From NCBI GenBank assembly GCA_038226665.1, contig JBBRQI010000001.1:310001-374000 (forward strand): DNA of 64,000 bases, in the 5' to 3' direction. Within the stretch, counting starts at the first letter, position 1; each line of letters starts with the position of its first letter. Below are positions 58,661-64,000 of the stretch, piece by piece. This DNA comes from SZAS-103 sp038226665. Its GTDB lineage: Bacteria > Pseudomonadota > Gammaproteobacteria > Xanthomonadales > Xanthomonadaceae. The position numbers and the translations under genes are program-made. Under the pieces are notes generated by a model. That model ran no database searches and had not been told where the DNA came from. It saw only the letters and a program-made list of their open reading frames with translations.

Positions 58661-60228
58661 TGGCATTCCGCTTGACCTATGCAACGATGTACAACCCGCC
58701 CGAAGCGATGCACGAAGGCTTCGAGGCGGCGCTCGCGCGCACCGAAGCCGGGCTCGGCAAACGCCATCCCTTGTTCATCGACGGCGCCGATCGCGATGCC
58801 GCGCACTACGCGGATCGACGCAGCCCGATCGATCACGACCTGCATCTCGGCGAATTCGCGCTCGCCGATGCCAAGGATGCGGACATGGCAATGCGCGCAG
58901 CGCAGGCCGCCTTCCCTGCATGGCGCGCGACGCCGGCAAACGAACGCATTCGCCTGATCCGCCGCGTCGCCGCGATCATGGAGGAACGCGTCTACGACAT
59001 TGGTGCCGCGCTCGTCCTCGAAGTCGGCAAGAACCGTCTCGAAGCGCTCGCCGAAGCGCAGGAAACCGTCGATTTCTTCAACTGCTACGCCGACGATTTC
59101 GAAAACCACGCCGGCTACATCAACGATTTGCCAAACGATCCGGTGGAAGGCTGGACGTCGCGCAACCGCAGCGTGATGCGACCGCATGGCGCGTGGGTCG
59201 TGATCGCGCCATTCAACTTCCCGCTGGCGCTGGCCGGCGGCCCGGTCGCGGCCGCGCTGGTCACCGGCAACACTGTCGTCGTCAAGGGCGCGAGCGATAC
59301 CCCGTGGGCGGGACGCCTGCTCGCCGATTGCATTCGCGACGCGGGATTGCCACCTGGCGTGTTCAATTATCTTTCCGGTTCCGGGCGCGATATTGGCGAA
59401 TTGCTGGTGCGGCATCCGCTCACGGCGGGCGTGACGTTCACCGGTTCGGTCGCGGTCGGCAAGCAGCTGATGCAGCACATGGCCGGCGGCGCGTGGCTGC
59501 GGCCGTGCATCGCCGAGATGGGCGGCAAGAATCCGTGCATCGTTACCGCGCATGCGGATCTCGACCGCGCAGCCGCTGGCATCGTGCGCTCCGCTTACGG
59601 CATGGGCGGACAGAAATGTTCGGCGCTGTCACGGTTGTACGTGCATGAATCCGTGGCCGATGCGCTGATCGAACGCCTGCGGAAACAGATCGCTGCCATC
59701 CGCACCGGCGATCCACGGCGGCGCGAAAACTGGCTCGGCCCGGTGGTGAATGCCACGGCCTACGACAATTACGCACGCTATTCCGACGCGCTACGCACGG
59801 GCGGCGCGAATGTGATCCATGGCGGCGCGCAAATCAAGGAAGATGATCTCGCACGCGGCTGGTACGTCGAGCCGCTGTTCGTGGAAGCCCCGCTGGATCA
59901 CAGCTTGTGGCAGCACGAAATGTTCCTGCCGGTACTGATGCTGCATCGCTATCGCGACAACGACGAAGCGATGCGGCTAGCCAACGACACATCGATGGGG
60001 CTCACTGCCGGCTTCTTCGGCGGCGCTGATGAAATACCCTGGTTCCACGACAACATCGAAGCCGGCGTGACCTACGTCAATCGACCGCAGGGTGCGACCA
60101 CCGGTGCGTGGCCAGGCTACCAACCCTTCGGCGGCTGGAAGGGCTCGGGATCGACCGGCAAGGCGATCGCATCGTTCTACTACCTTGCGCAATACCTGCG
60201 CGAACAGTCGCGAACCGTCGTGGACTGA
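58660..60228 (+). CDS. aldehyde dehydrogenase, P5C-dehydrogenase-like
   Basis: The 522-residue enzyme oxidises an aldehyde to an acid with NAD(P). The catalytic base Glu286 is in IAEMGGKNP and nucleophile Cys320 in GQKCSALSR. WVVIAPFNFPLALAGGPVAA is the cofactor-binding strand. It resembles bacterial 1-pyrroline-5-carboxylate dehydrogenases (RocA/PutA-C type), whose substrate is an amino acid semialdehyde, rather than succinate-semialdehyde dehydrogenases. Its ATG overlaps the aminotransferase stop by one base (TGATG), so the two are coupled. The probable aldehyde is the product of that transaminase, which is an inference. Confidence 0.9.
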   Translation: MAFRLTYATMYNPPEAMHEGFEAALARTEAGLGKRHPLFIDGADRDAAHYADRRSPIDHDLHLGEFALADAKDADMAMRAAQAAFPAWRATPANERIRLIRRVAAIMEERVYDIGAALVLEVGKNRLEALAEAQETVDFFNCYADDFENHAGYINDLPNDPVEGWTSRNRSVMRPHGAWVVIAPFNFPLALAGGPVAAALVTGNTVVVKGASDTPWAGRLLADCIRDAGLPPGVFNYLSGSGRDIGELLVRHPLTAGVTFTGSVAVGKQLMQHMAGGAWLRPCIAEMGGKNPCIVTAHADLDRAAAGIVRSAYGMGGQKCSALSRLYVHESVADALIERLRKQIAAIRTGDPRRRENWLGPVVNATAYDNYARYSDALRTGGANVIHGGAQIKEDDLARGWYVEPLFVEAPLDHSLWQHEMFLPVLMLHRYRDNDEAMRLANDTSMGLTAGFFGGADEIPWFHDNIEAGVTYVNRPQGATTGAWPGYQPFGGWKGSGSTGKAIASFYYLAQYLREQSRTVVD

Positions 60229-60231
60229 ACC

Positions 60232-61077
60232 ATGATCCTGTCGCTCGCCGATGCAATCGAACAGTTCGTGCACGACGGCGCGAGCATCGCGCTCGAAGGA
60301 TTCACCCACCTCATTCCGTTCGCAGCCGGGCACGAAATCATCCGCCAGCGGTGCCGCGATCTCCATCTGATGCGGATGACCCCCGACATCATCTACGACC
60401 AGATGATCGGCATGGGCTGCGCGGCCAGGCTGACCTTCTCGTGGGGAGGCAATCCCGGAGTCGGATCCCTGCACCGGCTGCGCGACGCGATCGAAAACCA
60501 GTGGCCCAACCGCATCCTCCTCGACGAACACAGCCATGCGGGCATGGCGGCCGCGTTCTGCGCTGGCGCGGCACGGTTGCCATTCGGCATGCTGCGCGGC
60601 TATCTCGACACCGACCTCGCTGCGCACAACCCGAACATCCGCCGCGTCGAGTGCCCTTTCACCGGCGAATCGCTCGCCGCAGTTCCTGCGCTGAATCCCG
60701 ACGTCACGATCCTGCATGCGCAGCGCGCCGACCGCGCAGGCAATGTCGCGATTCACGGCATCCTCGGTGCCGCGCGTGAAGCAGCAATGGCCGCGAAGAC
60801 GCTGGTCGTTACCGTGGAGGAAATCGTCGACGCGCTGCCGCCCGCGATGAACGCGATCGTCCTGCCGCATTGGGTGGTCAGCGCTGTCGTGCATTGCCCG
60901 GGTGGCGCGTATCCGTCGTACGCACAGGGCTTCTACGCGCGCGACAACGCGTTCTACCAGAGCTGGGATGCGATCGCACGCGAGCGCGAGAGCTTCCTCG
61001 CATGGATGCATCGACACGTCTCCGCAACGCGCGACCACAAGGAATTCCTCGCCAGCCTGCGCGAGGAAACCGCATGA
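60232..61077 (+). CDS. catI: 3-oxoadipate CoA-transferase, alpha subunit (CatI type)
   Basis: The 281-residue subunit is close in sequence character to CatI of Pseudomonas knackmussii B13. The start DAIEQFVHDGASIALEGFTH then LIPFAAGHEIIRQ, the Gly-rich TFSWGGNPGVGSLHRLRDAI, DEHSHAGMAAAFCAGAARLP and CPFTGESLAAVPALNPDVTI are all family traits. With CatJ it moves CoA from succinyl-CoA to 3-oxoadipate. It is longer than the PcaI form, and glutaconate CoA-transferase alpha is the nearest alternative. Three bases separate it from the aldehyde dehydrogenase, and it overlaps catJ by four. Confidence 0.9.
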   Translation: MILSLADAIEQFVHDGASIALEGFTHLIPFAAGHEIIRQRCRDLHLMRMTPDIIYDQMIGMGCAARLTFSWGGNPGVGSLHRLRDAIENQWPNRILLDEHSHAGMAAAFCAGAARLPFGMLRGYLDTDLAAHNPNIRRVECPFTGESLAAVPALNPDVTILHAQRADRAGNVAIHGILGAAREAAMAAKTLVVTVEEIVDALPPAMNAIVLPHWVVSAVVHCPGGAYPSYAQGFYARDNAFYQSWDAIARERESFLAWMHRHVSATRDHKEFLASLREETA

Positions 61078-61859
61078 GCGCGTGTTCGCGCGACGAACTG
61101 ATGACGATCGCGGCAGCGCGACTGTTGTGGAACCGCTGCGTGTGTTTTGTCGGAATCGGCTTGCCGAGCGCCGCATGCAATCTCGCAAGGCTCACCCACG
61201 CGCCGGAGATCGTGCTGATCTACGAATCCGGCACCATCGGCACGCGACCCGACGTGTTGCCGCTGTCGATCGGCGACGGAGAACTCGCCGACACCGCGAC
61301 GTGCGTGGTGCCGTTGCCGGAAATCTTCAGCCACTACCTGCAGGCTGGACGCGTCGATGTCGGTTTCCTCGGCGCGGCGCAGATTGATCGCCATGGCAAC
61401 CTCAACAGCACCGTGATCGGTCCCTACGATGCGCCAACGACGCGCCTGCCCGGTGCGGGAGGCGCGCAGGAAATAGCAGCGCACGCCAAACAGACCTTCG
61501 TGATGCTCGCCGCATCCCCGCGCAGTTTCGTCGAGCGCCTGGATTTCCGCACCAGTGCGGGCTACCTCGATGGTTCCGGCGCGCGCACTCGCAGTGGTGC
61601 ACGCGGTGGCGGGCCACGCGCAGTGATCACGCAGTTCGGAATGCTCACGCCGCATCCGGGCAGCGACGAACTGCAGCTGAGCGCATTGTTCCCCGACGCT
61701 AGTCTGGAAGAGGCGCGTGCCGCGGTTGGCTGGCAGCTCGCGATCGCCGCGCAGGTCGACACGATCGCAGCGCCTTCCACGCTCGAACTCGACACCCTGC
61801 GCGCACTCCATGCGCGCACCCTGGCTGCGCATGCGCGGCCAGTAGACATCCCGTTGTGA
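61074..61859 (+). CDS. catJ: 3-oxoadipate CoA-transferase, beta subunit (CatJ type)
   Basis: The 261-residue beta subunit carries the catalytic glutamate, Glu51 in IVLIYESGTIG, which forms the CoA thioester. Other family traits are CFVGIGLPSAACNLARLTH, LPLSIGDGELADTATCVVPL, GFLGAAQIDRHGNLNSTVIG and LPGAGGAQEIAAHAKQ. It pairs with CatI (ATGA overlap), consistent with a stoichiometric complex. The longer-than-PcaJ length and motifs fit CatJ. It is followed by a second aminotransferase after 17 bases. Confidence 0.92.
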   Translation: MSACSRDELMTIAAARLLWNRCVCFVGIGLPSAACNLARLTHAPEIVLIYESGTIGTRPDVLPLSIGDGELADTATCVVPLPEIFSHYLQAGRVDVGFLGAAQIDRHGNLNSTVIGPYDAPTTRLPGAGGAQEIAAHAKQTFVMLAASPRSFVERLDFRTSAGYLDGSGARTRSGARGGGPRAVITQFGMLTPHPGSDELQLSALFPDASLEEARAAVGWQLAIAAQVDTIAAPSTLELDTLRALHARTLAAHARPVDIPL

Positions 61860-61876
61860 CATTGCGAAGGACTTCC

Positions 61877-63205
61877 GTGAACGACCACGCCCACATCAAG
61901 ACCGAACTGCCGGGACCCAGGGCGCGCGCCATGATCGCGCGCGATGCCGAGGTGATCTCGCCGTCGTATCCACGCGACTATCCGTTCGTGATGTCGCATG
62001 GTCGCGGCAGCGAGGTGTGGGACGTCGACGGCAACCGCTTCCTCGATTTTGCCGCGGGCATCGCGGTCTGCGCGACCGGCCACGCGCATCCGCAGGTGGT
62101 GGCGGCCGTGCAGCAGGCTGCCGCGAAATTCCTGCACATCTCCAGCGACTACTGGCATGAGGAGATGACCGGCCTGGGCGAACGTCTCGCGCGCGTGGCA
62201 CCGATGGGCGAGCCCGCGATGAGCTTTCTCTGCCAATCCGGCACCGAGGCCGTGGAAGGTGCGCTCAAGCTCGCGCGCTACCTCACGCGACGGCCGCGCT
62301 TCATCGGATTCCTCGGCGGCTTCCACGGTCGCACGATGGGCTCGTTGTCGTTTACCTCCAGCAAGTACACGCAGCAGCTCGGCTTCGCACCGACCATGCC
62401 GGGCGTCACCCATGTGCCCTACCCCAACCCCTATCGGCCGCTGTTCGCGGGAGCCGACCAGGGCATGGCCGTGCTCGACTACATCCGCATGCTGTTCGAA
62501 CGCAATCTCCCCGCCGCCGAAGTCGCCGCCATTTTGGTGGAACCCATCCAGGGCGAAGGCGGTTACCTGGTTCCACCGGATGGCTTCCTCGCTGGCTTGC
62601 GCGCGCTGTGCGACGAGCACGGCATCCTGCTGATCTTCGACGAAGTGCAATCCGGCGTCGGCCGCACCGGCAAGATGTTTGCGTGCGAACACGCAGGCGT
62701 GGTACCGGACATCATGACGCTCGCGAAAGGGCTCGGATCCGGTTTGCCGATTGGCGCAGTCGTCGCCAAGAGATCGCTGATGCAGCAATGGAAACGCGGC
62801 GCGCACGGCAACACGTACGGCGGCAACCCGATCGCGTGCGCGGCAGCGAACGCAACCCTGGACCTGGTCGCGGGCGGTTTCGTGGACAACGCCGCAAGCG
62901 CTGGCGCGCATTTCATGCGGCGGCTTGCAGAACTCGCGCGCGACTATCCATGCATCGGTGAAGTGCGCGGCAGGGGCTTGATGATCGGCATGGAGCTGAT
63001 CGAGAACGACGACGCCCGCACGCCAGCGCGCGCCCTGTGCGACGCAATCATCACCCGCGCGTTCCACAACGGATTGCTGCTGTTGCCTTGCGGAGTCAGC
63101 ACCATCCGTTTCATGCCCCCATTGAACGTGCGCGTCGAGCAGATCGACGAAGCGGTCGCGCTGCTGAAGTCGAGCATCGACGACGCCCTGCGCGGCAAGG
63201 CCTGA
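61877..63205 (+). CDS. class III aminotransferase, GabT-like
   Basis: The second class III PLP transaminase of the operon, 442 residues. It has FLDFAAGIAVCATGHAHPQV, the CQSGTEAVEGALKLARY phosphate-binding turn, GFHGRTMGSLSFTSSK, ILVEPIQGEGGY, IFDEVQSGVGRTGKMFACEH and PLP Lys284 in IMTLAKGLGSG. These fit 4-aminobutyrate or 5-aminovalerate aminotransferases. GTG 61877 is selected because GAAGG lies six bases upstream; a GTG at 61856 is possible. Having two different class III transaminases in one operon suggests that the substrate has two amino groups or passes through two transaminations. Confidence 0.9.
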   Translation: MNDHAHIKTELPGPRARAMIARDAEVISPSYPRDYPFVMSHGRGSEVWDVDGNRFLDFAAGIAVCATGHAHPQVVAAVQQAAAKFLHISSDYWHEEMTGLGERLARVAPMGEPAMSFLCQSGTEAVEGALKLARYLTRRPRFIGFLGGFHGRTMGSLSFTSSKYTQQLGFAPTMPGVTHVPYPNPYRPLFAGADQGMAVLDYIRMLFERNLPAAEVAAILVEPIQGEGGYLVPPDGFLAGLRALCDEHGILLIFDEVQSGVGRTGKMFACEHAGVVPDIMTLAKGLGSGLPIGAVVAKRSLMQQWKRGAHGNTYGGNPIACAAANATLDLVAGGFVDNAASAGAHFMRRLAELARDYPCIGEVRGRGLMIGMELIENDDARTPARALCDAIITRAFHNGLLLLPCGVSTIRFMPPLNVRVEQIDEAVALLKSSIDDALRGKA

Positions 63206-63208
63206 CCG

Positions 63209-64000
63209 ATGCAACGTCGCGTCGTTTGGTGGCGTTTGCTCGTCCTGCTGGTCGCATGCGTGGGCAAGGCACAGGCTGGACGCGAGAGCGTGCTCAAGCA
63301 GGTCGACCTGCCGCACGACTATTACTGGCGCGAGTTGTACCTGCCGCAGATCACTACCGGACCCTCGTCGGCGAGTTTCATGCCCGATGGCAAGACGCTT
63401 GTGTACAGCATGTCCGGTTCGCTGTGGCGGCAGCGTATCGATGGCGATGCGGCGACCGAACTCACCCATGCAGCGAAATCGTACGACTACCAGCCCGACG
63501 TCGCGCACGACGGCCGCAGCGTGGTGTTCACGCGTTACGATGGCAACGCGCTCGAGCTGTGCCGCCTGAATCTCGCGAACGGCCACGAACAGCAACTCAC
63601 AACCGATGGTGCGGTCAACGTCGAGCCGCGGCTGTCGCCGGACGGCACGCAGGTCGCGTGGGTTTCGACGCAGAGCACGGGTCATTTCAATCTCTTCATC
63701 GCCGCAATCGACAACGCCGGATTGCACAACGCGCATCAAGTGCTGGGCGAAAGCAGGACAGAGACCGATCGCTATTACTACTCCGCGTTCGACCATGCGA
63801 TCAATCCATCGTGGTCGCCGGATGGCGCGACGATCTACTACGTCGGCAATCACGACGTCACCTGGGGTACCGGCGACATCTGGGCGGTGTCGGTGCGCGA
63901 TCCAACGCAACGGCACCGGATTCTCAGTGAGGAAACCAACTGGAACGCGCGACCCGAACTTGCACCGGACGGCAAGCGACTGTTGTTCACCAGCTACCAC
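63209..64000 (+). CDS. exported beta-propeller protein, probable N-terminus of an amidohydrolase (truncated by window end)
   Basis: The gene begins at ATG 63209, three bases after the aminotransferase stop, and runs past the window end. A signal peptide (WWRLLVLLVACVGKAQA) is followed by WD40/TolB-like PD40 repeats: PSSASFMPDGKTLVYSMSGS, SYDYQPDVAHDGRSVVFTRY, VNVEPRLSPDGTQVAWVSTQ, INPSWSPDGATIYYVGNH and ARPELAPDGKRLLFTSYH. Similar large proteins carry a C-terminal amidohydrolase domain after the propeller, which would be outside the window. If so, it may release an amine or amino acid in the periplasm for the operon. This is an inference from family habit and position. Confidence 0.75.
   Translation, partial: MQRRVVWWRLLVLLVACVGKAQAGRESVLKQVDLPHDYYWRELYLPQITTGPSSASFMPDGKTLVYSMSGSLWRQRIDGDAATELTHAAKSYDYQPDVAHDGRSVVFTRYDGNALELCRLNLANGHEQQLTTDGAVNVEPRLSPDGTQVAWVSTQSTGHFNLFIAAIDNAGLHNAHQVLGESRTETDRYYYSAFDHAINPSWSPDGATIYYVGNHDVTWGTGDIWAVSVRDPTQRHRILSEETNWNARPELAPDGKRLLFTSYH

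Noticed and set aside
61562..64000. An 812-codon minus-strand frame under the second aminotransferase and propeller genes
   Set aside because: It mirrors two recognisable coding regions and has no start, domain or ribosome-binding site of its own.

Overview
The window is high-GC proteobacterial chromosome. Gene content and order (mrp/metG, tsaE-amiC-mutL, pcnB-folK-panB-panC-panD, gcvR-bcp, phoB-phoR-ppk1-ppx, an NAD-type isocitrate dehydrogenase, TonB receptor beside a TPR-sulfotransferase) point to Gammaproteobacteria of the Xanthomonadales (Lysobacterales), most likely Rhodanobacteraceae. That placement is inferred from family resemblance, not computed. I see no prophage, insertion sequence or CRISPR array. 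Most of the window is housekeeping genes packed into short operons.

Layout. 1-9.4 kb: end of a DUF979 protein, pcp, dcd, a DUF1287 protein, mrp, two small genes with reading-frame damage, metG, a lone RnfB-like ferredoxin, a GumN/TraB protein and a DUF1684 protein. 9.4-16.4 kb: mutL, amiC, tsaE and the NAD(P)HX repair enzyme on the minus strand, with queG divergent. 16.5-24.4 kb: an acyltransferase, the pantothenate/folate/poly(A) group, tRNA-Glu(CTC), fdxA, bamC and dapA. 24.5-33.5 kb: a TPR remnant, gcvR with a triplicated 3' end, bcp, a cluster of hairpins, phoH, a DUF1275 protein, thiD, a BAX-inhibitor protein, a TolB/TPR protein and isocitrate dehydrogenase. 33.7-50.4 kb: a secreted beta-helix protein, a CMD protein, glutaredoxin, a BepA-like protease, the phosphate/polyphosphate operon with a probable Pho box, a second hairpin cluster, an M48 protease coupled to a CHASE2 sensor, a small secreted protein, and a glycosyltransferase/PAP2 pair. 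50.5-55.1 kb: TonB receptor plus TPR-sulfotransferase. 55.2-64 kb: a catabolic locus.

The catabolic locus is the most interesting part. It carries the complete end of the beta-ketoadipate pathway: a CatI/CatJ-type 3-oxoadipate CoA-transferase, a PcaF-type thiolase and a PcaR-like IclR regulator. There are no aromatic-ring genes. Instead the transferase is co-transcribed with two class III aminotransferases, a P5C-dehydrogenase-like aldehyde dehydrogenase and the start of an exported propeller protein. The divergent control region holds a good sigma-70 promoter and a 15-bp palindrome that closely resembles the PcaR operator as I remember it. I propose that the locus funnels an amino compound (beta-lysine would fit the enzyme count) into 3-oxoadipate and then succinyl-CoA plus acetyl-CoA.

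Other signals: two intergenic clusters of five or six hairpins sharing no obvious sequence, several 15-16 bp tandem-repeat patches, an AT-rich segment inside metG, and compensating frameshifts upstream of metG.
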